DNA from: Bacillota bacterium
Lineage (GTDB): Bacteria; Bacillota; UBA4882; UBA8346
DNA length: 64,000 nt
Direction of reading: 5' to 3'
Assembly (NCBI GenBank): GCA_023401925.1
Contig: JAEXDA010000025.1
Coordinates: forward strand, 19,100 to 83,099
Shown: one piece after another, positions 1 to 7,705 of the stretch
Layout: every line of letters starts with the position of its first letter
How positions within the stretch are numbered: position 1 is the stretch's first letter
Program-made: the position numbers and the translations under genes
Notes under the pieces: generated by a model
Told to the model about the DNA's origin: nothing
The model's database searches: none
The model's input: the letters and a program-made list of their open reading frames with translations, nothing else

Positions 1-900
1 CCAATTGGGTGCCGGTTGGTATACCCAAATTTGAAGTTTGAAAACTTAAAAACCCTTTCGACGGAATGCTCACCCCTCTGTTCATTCAAAGCAGCGAGCC
101 TCCCCCGTTTCACGGGCGATGGATTATGATTTCCTATGTTTCGCTGTTCTGAACCTTCCCCTGCTCCGGCATACGGTAGGTGGGAAGGACGGCTTCTTTG
201 CGTAAACCGCATTTTTCATCCTGGAAGATGCGGCGGGGAAATTGCCTTCCTCCCTGAAGGCTTATATCTTTTGCAGATAATTACGGCCTATATCATTGCT
301 TATTCAAAGTTACTAATTTGACTTCAAACATACTGCTTCATCCATTTTACCCTTCTCTCTTTTCCCTTTTAACTTTATAACAATCCTTTTCCCTTAAGCT
401 GCAATAATTCTTTAAGGACTGTTTGGGTTTTCCCGGGCCTTTGCCGTGATGATCCGTAGTCTGTGCAACAAGCCGATCGGCCCTCAATTTCCGGCCGTTT
501 CCCTTTTCGAAGGGAAGGGTCAATAGGCCCAAAAACCACCCTACCTGAAAAAATATGGGCCTATTTTTCGGGTTTCGACGGTTGCGCTCCGAAGTTTAAA
601 CACCAAGGCGTTAAATTAAAAAAACGACGGTGATCACGGAATGAGCCACCCCCTTTTTGGCGCGACCCATTGGCTAAAAATAGCGGCATTACTATCACCA
701 TGGCTTAGGATGGGCAGGAGGACATAAAAAATAAACCAGGATAAAAACAGCCCTCGGTTATTTGTTCATTTCTGTCGGGTTTAATACCTCACGCACACGC
801 CACTCTTTCATCCTCCAAATCCCCTTCATCCTGTCTCCATTAACCCTTTCATTTCTCAAAACCTTAACACAACTGTCATCAACTAAAATTTAATTTGTAG
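1..900. other. Non-coding left end, partly structured
   Basis: No convincing gene is seen. Two short open frames on opposite strands lack protein-like composition and good ribosome sites. The first 300 bases are rich in inverted repeats when read on the minus strand, for example GCCTTC/GAAGGC around 252-269 and CCGCAT/ATGCGG around 208-235, which would suit a structured RNA, but no known family was recognised. An 11-base string (66-76) and a 9-base string (7-15) recur in the candidate sRNA region near 6.9 kb. Confidence 0.4.
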
Positions 901-933
901 TATAATAATTCGTACGCTAATTATATGTACGAA
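901..933 (+). promoter_or_regulatory. Promoter -10 and palindromic operator of the MarR-MATE unit
   Basis: A TATAAT hexamer lies at 901-906. A perfect 7-bp inverted repeat follows, TTCGTAC (909-915) and GTACGAA (927-933), separated by 11 bp. It covers the probable transcription start, which is the usual place for an autorepressing MarR operator. No good -35 element was found. Confidence 0.6.
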
Positions 934-986
934 AACAATTAGTGCGCTTCATCGTTTAAACCCTCGCAAAAAAGGAAGGTAAAATA

Positions 987-1469
987 TTGAAATGCAATGA
1001 CGACATCGGATATTTGTTGAACAAAGCTGCCCGGCTGTCCAAATTGAAGGTCAATCAAAAACTAAGCGAAATCGGGCTCACTTTTCCTCAGTTTCTTGTC
1101 ATCAAACATTTAAGAAAAGCAGAGACTCCCTTCGAACGCCAATTTGCTCATACTCCGGCATCCATTGCTGAACATTTGGGTTACGACCGGCCGACAATAA
1201 CCGGCATCATCGATCGGCTGGTAAAACAGGGTTTTGTTTTGCGGGAAACCAATCCCGAGGATCGCCGCTCCCAAAACATATCCCTGACACCCAAATCAAG
1301 AGAATTAGTTCAGACAATGGAGATCTTCTTTCAAGAAGTCAATGACCACTCTTTAGCGGGGTTTCCTGATTCGGAAATCGAAATTTTCAAAAGTTATTTG
1401 CTGCGATTCATTCATAACCTGGATTGCCTTAACGACGAAAATTGCTGCAGTATCAATGATGAACATTAA
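987..1469 (+). CDS. MarR family transcriptional regulator
   Basis: 160 residues, the normal MarR length. The winged helix-turn-helix spans about residues 57-100 (SIAEHLGYDRPTITGIIDRL, then the wing with the DRRS motif), which is the family DNA-binding signature. The start is TTG at 987, preceded by AAGGAAGG at 973-980. MarR proteins usually repress a neighbouring exporter and themselves and release DNA when a ligand binds; the MATE exporter 50 bp downstream and the palindrome upstream fit this. Three cysteines near the C-terminus (C147, C153, C154) could make it redox- or metal-responsive, but that is inference. Family call firm; ligand unknown. Confidence 0.9.
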   Translation: MKCNDDIGYLLNKAARLSKLKVNQKLSEIGLTFPQFLVIKHLRKAETPFERQFAHTPASIAEHLGYDRPTITGIIDRLVKQGFVLRETNPEDRRSQNISLTPKSRELVQTMEIFFQEVNDHSLAGFPDSEIEIFKSYLLRFIHNLDCLNDENCCSINDEH

Positions 1470-1520
1470 AGGTATTCTTGGAATTGCCACAAACTAAAAA
1501 AGAATCCATAGGAGCTTGCT

Positions 1521-2906
1521 ATGAGCGACACCGCTAGGCTAGGAGAAGCCAAACTCTCCAAATTATTAATGGAATTTTCCGTTCCGGCCATTATCGGAAT
1601 GATCGTCAATGCCCTTTATAATGTAATCGACCGGATATTTATCGGCAATAGCGCTGGTTCGCTAGGAATCGCCGCTATTACCGTAGGTTTCCCGTTGATG
1701 CTGATCCAGATGGCTTTCGGGATGCTGATCGGTCTGGGCGCTACCGCCTTGGTCTCAATCCGGCTCGGCCAGCAAAAAAAAGACGAAGCCGAACAATATA
1801 TGGGAAATGCCGTGACTCTGATCGCCATCGGCACTGTGATCCTGGTAACCTTGGGTTTGACTTTTCTGAACCCTTTGTTAAAAGTCTTCGGGGCAAGCCC
1901 GGAAGTGCTTCCCTACGCCAGGGATTACATGAGCATCATCCTTTATTGCAGTATCTTTCAAACTTTCAGTTTCGGGATGAATAATTTTATGAGGGCTGAA
2001 GGCCAGCCCGTTATCGCCATGACCACCATGTTGATCGGCGCGATTTTAAATGCGCTGCTGGCTCCATTATTCATTTTCGTGTTTCACTGGGGAATTCGCG
2101 GAGCGGCTCTAGCTACCGTATCGGCCCAAGCGGTGTCTTCCATTTGGATCGCCGCCCATTTTATCTTCGGCCGCAGCGTTCTAAAAATCCGGACCGCCAA
2201 TTTGCGATTAAAATGGGACATTGTCAAAGGAATATTGTCCATCGGTATTGCCCCCTGTGTCATGCAGTTGGCCCAATCTTTATTATTCGGCATCATGAAC
2301 AACAGCTTGTTGAAATACGGCGGCGATATCGCCATCTCCGGCATGGGAATCGTCAATAGCTTAAGTGTTCTGATCTTTTTACCAATTGTGGGATTCCAGG
2401 AAGGTTCACAGCCAATTATCGGGTATAACTATGGCGCCCAAAAATTTGACCGAGTGAAAAAAGTATTGAAGTACGCAATTTGGGCTGCAACCTCTATTGC
2501 CACCCTGGGCTACATTATCACGCGCCTCTTTCCGGTTCAATTAATATCCTTATTTAATAGTCATGACAAAGCGTTGATCGCCTTCGGAACCCACGCCGTA
2601 GCCGTTTGCCAATTTGCTCTTCCGCTCATCGGTTTTCAAATCATCGGCGCCGGTTACTTCCAGGCAGTGGGAAAACCACTTCTATCCATGTTACTCAATT
2701 TTTCCCGGCAATTGCTGATTTTAGTGCCTTTATTGCTGATTTTACCTCATTATCTGGGCTTGCAAGGCGTTCTAATGGCACTTCCCTTGGCTGATTTTCT
2801 TTCCTTCATGTTAACCGGCTGTTTTTTGTTTATCGAGATGAAGCACCTGACCGAAAAACACCAAAAGCAGCGTCTAATGCCGCAATTAGCCGGCGAGGAA
2901 GGGTAA
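1521..2906 (+). CDS. MATE family efflux transporter
   Basis: 461 residues with about twelve hydrophobic segments and the duplicated MatE layout. The N-terminal stretch (KLLMEFSVPAIIGMIVNALY, then the IDRIFIGN motif) is typical of the bacterial DinF/NorM-like group annotated as MATE efflux transporters. Such proteins export drugs or metabolites across the membrane using Na+ or H+ gradients. The start at 1521 has AGGAG at 1510-1514. It lies 51 bp after the MarR gene on the same strand and is followed by a terminator, so the two probably form a bicistronic unit. The substrate cannot be read from sequence. Confidence 0.92.
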   Translation: MSDTARLGEAKLSKLLMEFSVPAIIGMIVNALYNVIDRIFIGNSAGSLGIAAITVGFPLMLIQMAFGMLIGLGATALVSIRLGQQKKDEAEQYMGNAVTLIAIGTVILVTLGLTFLNPLLKVFGASPEVLPYARDYMSIILYCSIFQTFSFGMNNFMRAEGQPVIAMTTMLIGAILNALLAPLFIFVFHWGIRGAALATVSAQAVSSIWIAAHFIFGRSVLKIRTANLRLKWDIVKGILSIGIAPCVMQLAQSLLFGIMNNSLLKYGGDIAISGMGIVNSLSVLIFLPIVGFQEGSQPIIGYNYGAQKFDRVKKVLKYAIWAATSIATLGYIITRLFPVQLISLFNSHDKALIAFGTHAVAVCQFALPLIGFQIIGAGYFQAVGKPLLSMLLNFSRQLLILVPLLLILPHYLGLQGVLMALPLADFLSFMLTGCFLFIEMKHLTEKHQKQRLMPQLAGEEG

Positions 2907-2946
2907 TCATATTCCTTTTCTCAACTGCGCAAACCAAGTTTCTATA

Positions 2947-2982
2947 GGGGCAGTCTCAATGAATCGAGACTAGCCCTTTTTT
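2947..2982 (+). terminator. Rho-independent terminator after the MATE gene
   Basis: A hairpin built on AGTCTC/GAGACT extended by imperfect GGGC/GCCC pairing ends in a TTTTTT tract. Confidence 0.75.
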
Positions 2983-3010
2983 AAAATTTCTTGCTTTATC
3001 CAGAAATGCT

Positions 3011-3052
3011 GTAAAATATGATGTTGTATTTTACGAAATTTTAGGCTACAAT
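3011..3052 (+). promoter_or_regulatory. Promoter with overlapping operator of the toxin-antitoxin pair
   Basis: TTGTAT (3024-3029) and TACAAT (3047-3052) are 17 bp apart, a good vegetative promoter. A perfect 8-bp inverted repeat, GTAAAATA (3011-3018) and TATTTTAC (3027-3034) with an 8-bp spacer, overlaps the -35 element. This is where a Phd/YefM antitoxin would bind to repress its own operon. Confidence 0.65.
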
Positions 3053-3084
3053 AAAAGCAGCAAATCCATGGAGGCGCTTCAAGA

Positions 3085-3333
3085 ATGCCTAACATTAAAC
3101 CGGTTTCAGACTTACGAAACTACAACGAAGTTCTTCGTTCCTGCCAAGTTGGAGAACCTGTGTTTCTCACCAAAAACGGTAGAGGACGTTATGTCCTTTT
3201 GGATATACAGGAATATGAAAAACAGCAGGCAGCAATCAAACTTTTGTCAAAATTATCCGAGGCTGAAGAAGCTATTAAATCTGGAGAAGGATGGAAATCG
3301 CTAGAGGATCTACAGAAAATACTGGAGGTTTAA
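3085..3333 (+). CDS. Antitoxin, Phd/YefM family
   Basis: 82 residues. The N-terminus (IKPVSDLRNYNEVLRSC then VGEPVFLTKNGRGRYVLL) is the Phd/YefM DNA-binding fold: a helix with the S-DLR-N motif and a beta hairpin with the TKNG turn. The charged C-terminal tail would bind and block the toxin. Start ATG at 3085 follows GGAGGCG at 3070. The toxin gene begins 4 bp after the stop. Antitoxins of this type autoregulate, in line with the palindromic promoter upstream. Confidence 0.88.
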   Translation: MPNIKPVSDLRNYNEVLRSCQVGEPVFLTKNGRGRYVLLDIQEYEKQQAAIKLLSKLSEAEEAIKSGEGWKSLEDLQKILEV

Positions 3334-3337
3334 GGAT

Positions 3338-3661
3338 TTGAAACTAAAAATCCGGATAAACCCCTTGGCCCTTTCCGATATGATTGAAATAAAAGCTTAT
3401 ATTTTTGAGGATAATCCGGAGGCAGCCATTAAATTTGGCAATCTTCTATATTCCAAAATTGAAAATCTGGCCGATTTTCCCGAAATGGGAACTTCCCTGA
3501 ATACCAAAATTAATATCAAAACCGACTATCGCTTCATCGTTTGCGGAGTTTATCTTATATTTTATAAAATCGAAGGGGAATTCCTTTCAGTTTATCGGGT
3601 CCTTAACGGGATGAGGGATTATTTAGCCATTATTTTCGGAGAGGACATCCCAAAAAATTAA
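3338..3661 (+). CDS. Toxin, RelE/ParE superfamily
   Basis: 107 residues, a usual RelE/ParE length. Recognisable parts are the N-terminal INPLALSDMIEIKAYI helix, the central FPEMGTSL motif and the C-terminal YRFIVCGVYLIFYKIE and VYRVLNGMRDY strands, typical of ParE-like toxins. ParE members poison DNA gyrase and RelE members cut mRNA on the ribosome; the target cannot be told here. The start is TTG at 3338, with the GGAGG at 3324 and AAGGA at 3332 upstream. It is co-transcribed with the antitoxin and followed by a hairpin terminator. Confidence 0.85.
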   Translation: MKLKIRINPLALSDMIEIKAYIFEDNPEAAIKFGNLLYSKIENLADFPEMGTSLNTKINIKTDYRFIVCGVYLIFYKIEGEFLSVYRVLNGMRDYLAIIFGEDIPKN

Positions 3662-3702
3662 AAACCGGAGTCTTCCCACCAAAGGGATAGGCCCCGGTTT
3701 TT
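3661..3702 (+). terminator. Terminator after the toxin gene
   Basis: AAAACCGG pairs with CCGGTTTT around an inner TCCC/GGGA pairing and is followed by a T tract. The A-rich left flank would also let it serve the opposite strand. Confidence 0.7.
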
Positions 3703-3783
3703 AGCGATACCGAAAAAACATCCAAGGTAAGAACCTTGGAAAAATCCATCCACGGATCTTCTATGAAAACAACGGTTCTTAGC

Positions 3784-6315
3784 CTACGCCGTGGCAATCT
3801 TATTGGCCGCTTGCAATCCCAGTTTCTCTACAGCCAGTTCCCGCATTTTATATTTTAAAATCTTCCCGGCCGCATTCATCGGAAATTCATGCACAAAATC
3901 AACGTAACGGGGAGTTTTATGCTTGGCCATATGGGAACGGACGAAATCCTTCAGTTCTTCCTCCGTCAATTTCTCACTTTCCTTCAAAACTACACAGGCC
4001 ATAATTTCCTCACCATACTGTTTGTCGGGTACTCCGATTACCTGGACATCCTTCACTTTGGGATGGGTATAAATAAAGTCCTCGATTTCCTTGGGATAAA
4101 TATTCTCCCCGCCGCGGATGATCATATCCTTGATCCGGCCAGTGATTTTATAATTGCCGTTTTCATCGCGTCTGGCCAAATCACCCGTATGGAGCCATCC
4201 GTTCTCGTCAATGGCTGCGGCAGTGGCTTCCGGCATTTTATAATAACCCTTCATGATATTATACCCGCGAGCTACGAACTCACCATCCACATTATCCGGC
4301 AAATCTTCACCGCTGGCCGGGTCGACTATCTTGCATTCAACCCCCGGCAGAGCCCGGCCTACCGTATGAACCCGCACTTCCAGCGGGTCATCCACCCGGC
4401 TCTGGGTGCATCCCGGGGAAGCTTCCGTCTGGCCATAAACGATACTAATCTGAGTCATATTCATCTTCTCAACTACATCTTTCATCACCTTGATTGGACA
4501 AGGGCTGCCGGCCATTATCCCAGTCCTCATCTGAGAAAAGTCAGTCTTGGAGAAATCTTCATGCTCCAGCATAGCGATGAACATGGTGGGGACTCCATGG
4601 AAACAAGTGATTTTTTCCTGGTTAATGCAGGCCAGTGACGGTTTCGGCGAAAAATAAGGCATCGGAGACATCGTTACACCATGAGTCATCGAAGCAGTCA
4701 TGGCCAAAACCATTCCGAAGCAGTGAAACATCGGAACATGAATCATCATCCGGTCGGCTGTGGAAAGATCCATACAATCGCCGATATTCTTGCCATTATT
4801 CACCACATTATAGTGGGTCAGCATAACACCTTTTGGAAATCCAGTCGTACCGGAAGTATATTGCATATTACAAACATCGTGGCGATTAATGGCCAGAGCC
4901 CGCCGGTAAACTTCTTCAACCGGCACCTTATCGGCCAAGGCAATCGCTTGATTCCAGGTCAGGCAACCATTTTGTTTTGAATCCACTGTAATAATATTGC
5001 GTAAAAACGGCAACCGCTTGGTGTGCAGCGGCTTTCCAGCCTCGGAGGTTTCCAGTTCCGGGCAAAGTTCCTTGATAATCCCGACATAATCGGAATCCTT
5101 ATAACCATCAATCATCACCAAGGTATGAGTATCCGATTGGCGGAGCAAATACTCGGCTTCATAAACCTTATAAGCTGTGTTTACCGTAACCAGGACCGCC
5201 CCGATTTTTGTGGCAGCCCAGAAAGTAATGTACCACTGGGGAACATTGGTGGCCCACACGGCAACATGATCACCGGGTTTTACACCCAGGGCAATCAGAG
5301 AACGGGCAAAAGTATCAACATCTTCCCGAAACTCCGAATAGGTCCGGGTATAGTCCATCGTGGTATAACGGAAGGCATACTGGCCGGGAAACTCTTCAAC
5401 CATTCGGTCAAGCACTTGAGGGAAAGTCAAATCAATCAGCGTTTCCTTTTCCCAGATATATTGGCCGGTTCCAGCCTTATTGCTGAGCAAACGGCTTTTT
5501 CCGGAGCTTCTTTTCGTATAACGAGTCATAAATTCCGCAAAATGCGGAAAAACGATTCCGGCGTCCTCCAGATCCGGCATCCAACGTTTAACCCATTCCA
5601 GGGAAACATACCCGTCATAATTGATGGAGCGTAAAGCGAACATAAAATCGTCAATGGGCAAATCGCCCTCGCCAATCATCCGGTAACCGATTTCACCATT
5701 TTCAACGACCGAATCCTTGATATGGACGTATTTAATATAAGCGCCCAAATTTTGTACTGTTTTTCCAGGCTTCTCCCCTGCGAAGCGGTATGGATGATGA
5801 ATATCCCAGAGAGCCGCCACGGCATCACTGGCCGTTTGATCCAGCAGTTTACGGAGGCGGTCGGTGTCGGAGTACACACCGTTTGTTTCCACCAAAAGGG
5901 TTACCCCCTTCGCTTCGGCAACCGGGGCCAGCCGTTTTAACGCGGCAACGACCAACGAATCATCAACTTCCGTGTCCGGCTTGGGGTTGCGGTCGGCTAG
6001 GATACGGACATAGGGTGTGCCTAGTTTAACGGCTAAATTGATATATTCCAGGATTTCCCGATCATTCAGGTCAGTGTTTTCGGTAAATTTCAAACAACAA
6101 CCCGATGAAAGGCAAGGAATCTCCAGGCGCAACTCGGCTAGTTTCCGGACAGTGGAAGGTAACTGATTTTCCATAAAAGGTTGGGCCTTCACGGCGAAGA
6201 TTTCTTGGCCCAGTCCGCGGATTTCAATACCGTCATAACCAAGATCCTTGGCCATTGAGTAAATATCCGTCCAATCGAAATCAGGACAACCAAGGGTTGA
6301 AAATGCAATTTTCAT
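3784..6315 (-). CDS. Fusion: TIM-barrel sugar phosphate isomerase/epimerase + AMP-forming acyl-CoA ligase
   Basis: 843 residues from ATG at 6313-6315, which has GGAGG 7 bp upstream; a start further upstream would run into the T-box terminator. Residues 1-270 are an AP-endonuclease-2-like TIM barrel with the metal ligands in place (E in LVETNG, D in WDIHH, H in VHIKD, E in SLEW). Residues about 285-843 are an acyl-CoA synthetase with the AMP-binding loop YTSGTTGFPKG near 486-496, YGQTE, the TGD and GRIKD hinge motifs and the C-terminal lysine in AAGKILK. The ligase part resembles medium/long-chain fatty acyl-CoA synthetases. Both halves look catalytically intact. The joint substrate is unknown. 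A leucine-type T-box precedes it, suggesting a link to branched-chain metabolism, which is inference. Confidence 0.88.
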   Translation of the reverse strand: MKIAFSTLGCPDFDWTDIYSMAKDLGYDGIEIRGLGQEIFAVKAQPFMENQLPSTVRKLAELRLEIPCLSSGCCLKFTENTDLNDREILEYINLAVKLGTPYVRILADRNPKPDTEVDDSLVVAALKRLAPVAEAKGVTLLVETNGVYSDTDRLRKLLDQTASDAVAALWDIHHPYRFAGEKPGKTVQNLGAYIKYVHIKDSVVENGEIGYRMIGEGDLPIDDFMFALRSINYDGYVSLEWVKRWMPDLEDAGIVFPHFAEFMTRYTKRSSGKSRLLSNKAGTGQYIWEKETLIDLTFPQVLDRMVEEFPGQYAFRYTTMDYTRTYSEFREDVDTFARSLIALGVKPGDHVAVWATNVPQWYITFWAATKIGAVLVTVNTAYKVYEAEYLLRQSDTHTLVMIDGYKDSDYVGIIKELCPELETSEAGKPLHTKRLPFLRNIITVDSKQNGCLTWNQAIALADKVPVEEVYRRALAINRHDVCNMQYTSGTTGFPKGVMLTHYNVVNNGKNIGDCMDLSTADRMMIHVPMFHCFGMVLAMTASMTHGVTMSPMPYFSPKPSLACINQEKITCFHGVPTMFIAMLEHEDFSKTDFSQMRTGIMAGSPCPIKVMKDVVEKMNMTQISIVYGQTEASPGCTQSRVDDPLEVRVHTVGRALPGVECKIVDPASGEDLPDNVDGEFVARGYNIMKGYYKMPEATAAAIDENGWLHTGDLARRDENGNYKITGRIKDMIIRGGENIYPKEIEDFIYTHPKVKDVQVIGVPDKQYGEEIMACVVLKESEKLTEEELKDFVRSHMAKHKTPRYVDFVHEFPMNAAGKILKYKMRELAVEKLGLQAANKIATA

Positions 6316-6374
6316 GTTGTTTCCTCCTTTTGCGTTCGCGCGCATAAACGGCCTTGGGGACACGTTTAATTTAC

Positions 6375-6715
6375 GATCTAAGTTATAAAAAAAGCTTCCA
6401 TCTCCGTGCATTTCTGCATGAGACGAAAGCTTTTAACTTCCGTGGTACCACTCCGTTTTGGCAAGGTGTTACAAATACGCTCGCCCACTTGACGGCATCC
6501 GGAAAAAACGAATGCCTTCTCTTGATAACGGTAAGCAACCGGCCGGACTTACTTGCCATCATCATCTACCATGGCTTTCAGACGACTGCTCCTGGGTGAG
6601 TTCACAACGGTTAAGCCACACTGTTTCGCACCAACCAACAGCTCTCTCTAGCAACTTTATGGGTTTATGACCCTTATTCCAATGTGTATTCCCAATCAAT
6701 GCATTTGGAGTATTT
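6375..6715 (-). promoter_or_regulatory. T-box leader, specifier reads CUC (leucine)
   Basis: Reading the minus strand: AGAGAG and GGTTGGTGCGAA of stem I, then GTGAA-CTC-ACC with the specifier CTC at 6598-6600, the antiterminator core GGAGTGGTACCACGG at 6440-6454, and an intrinsic terminator (AAAGCTT/AAGCTTT stem plus T7) at 6388-6434. T-boxes bind uncharged tRNA and allow read-through. CUC is a leucine codon; the register was taken from the usual GAA-NNN-ACC context. The only gene downstream is the isomerase/CoA-ligase fusion. Confidence 0.88.
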
Positions 6716-6721
6716 TGAGAA

Positions 6722-6750
6722 ATTCTATCAAATTTTAGCCTCTGCGTCAA
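6722..6750 (-). promoter_or_regulatory. Promoter of the T-box transcript
   Basis: On the minus strand TTGACG (6745-6750) and TAGAAT (6722-6727) are separated by exactly 17 bp, directly upstream of the T-box leader. Confidence 0.75.
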
Positions 6751-6770
6751 GGTACTTTGACTTTTTAAAC

Positions 6771-6795
6771 AAAAAAAATAACCACCAAATGGTGG
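6771..6795 (-). terminator. Short terminator-like hairpin
   Basis: On the minus strand CCACCA/TGGTGG is followed by a T-rich tail. It would stop transcripts coming from the RNA candidates to its right before the T-box promoter. Confidence 0.5.
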
Positions 6796-6884
6796 CCTAT
6801 GTAAAAAACATAATATTATAAGGGTAAAACCGTAAAACCGAAAACCAAAAAAACCAAAAAGCTAAAAACTAAAAAGCATTTAAA

Positions 6885-7034
6885 ACAAAAACCTAGACAT
6901 TCAGCCACTTTGGGTGCCGGCTTGGCCCTAGGTGGGGTGAGCATCCGCCTGTCCGCCGACGTCTGCGTCAAGAGAATACCCGAGAAGTCCCTAAAACAAT
7001 AACCCGTACACTTAGGGACTATGTTTATATAATA
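6885..7034 (-). ncRNA. Candidate ~140-nt small RNA with its own promoter and terminator
   Basis: On the minus strand TTGTTT (7052-7057) and TATTAT (7029-7034) are 17 bp apart. The predicted transcript, from about 7022, opens with a perfect 9-bp hairpin (AGTCCCTAA 7012-7020 with TTAGGGACT 6986-6994). It closes with ACCTAG/CTAGGT (6928-6933 and 6891-6896) followed by TTTTTGTTTT. The middle is GC-rich and contains no open frame worth calling. The promoter, structure and terminator are seen directly; that it is an RNA gene is inference. No known family was recognised. Confidence 0.5.
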
Positions 7035-7137
7035 CAGGATATTGATTTTTAAAACAAGGTTTAAATATCCAGATAAACAGCTATATTTTACCTTTAATGA
7101 TGATTATACCATTTTATAGCGTTATTGCTAAGTAAAA

Positions 7138-7646
7138 GAGACTTGTAGTAACTTTATCTCCGGCTACCGCACCACGTTACGTGGATACCTGCAACCGATA
7201 TTGACGGCTACAAACACCCATTACACGTACTACGATAACCTTTGACCGACTGCCATTGAAACTTAGTGATCTGTCTGCAACCAAATCACGCCAGCGTGCT
7301 TACGGCTGCAAACAAACCCTTTCGCTCCAAGGACAATCTGGGCCCGACTATACGGCCTAGGTTTCCCTACCACGGCAATCGAAAACTGTAAAAACAATTT
7401 TTTGGACTACCGTAATAAGTTGGCCCAACCCGTACAATCTGACGCAGACCGGCATGGATCCATCGCGTGGGCACAATTGAACTGCCAATTGTGAAGCGCG
7501 CGTGGTCTTGCATTTTGAACCCATACCAATCAGTTGTTCGACTGATAACGACCCTGGGATGCGCATTATAGCGCATCAGGTCGTGCGGCCTTAGGCCGTA
7601 AATGACGGAGCCGTTATCAATCTGCGCCTCGGCTACTACAAATCTC
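7138..7646 (-). ncRNA. Candidate large (~510 nt) structured non-coding RNA
   Basis: On the minus strand the two ends pair as a 13-bp closing stem (GAGATTTGTAGTA at 7634-7646 with TACTACAAGTCTC at 7138-7150, one G-U pair), followed by TTTT. Inside are strong local hairpins: GATGCGC/GCGCATC with a 6-nt loop, CACAATTG/CAATTGTG with a 6-nt loop, UAGG-GAAA-CCUA with a GNRA loop, and GUAGCCG/CGGUUGC. Motifs recur: CAGATTG three times, G(C/T)AGCCG at least four times, GGTTGCAG twice. A TATAAT sits at 7649-7654 just before the 5' end. It lies 60 bp downstream of sigK. The open frames inside are short and not protein-like. Size recalls OLE or ROOL RNAs, but I could not assign a family. Confidence 0.6.
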
Positions 7647-7705
7647 TGATTATAGGGTAGCCAACCCGGGGTAAATATATACGGGACTCAACTTCCATTT
7701 TTTTA

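Noticed and set aside
136..532. Two short open frames (plus 136-321 and minus 347-532)
   Set aside because: No ribosome sites, no protein-like composition, and they lie in sequence rich in inverted repeats.
570..600. Possible tmRNA 5' end (GGGTTTCGACGG)
   Set aside because: The tag-peptide frame and the tRNA-like 3' end are absent downstream.
7357..7576. Two overlapping minus-strand frames of 69 codons
   Set aside because: They lie inside the large structured RNA candidate, overlap each other in different frames and have no ribosome site.
7138..7646. RNase P RNA, tmRNA or group II intron as identity of the large RNA
   Set aside because: The conserved GAGGAAAGTCC-type, tag and domain V sequences of these classes are not present.
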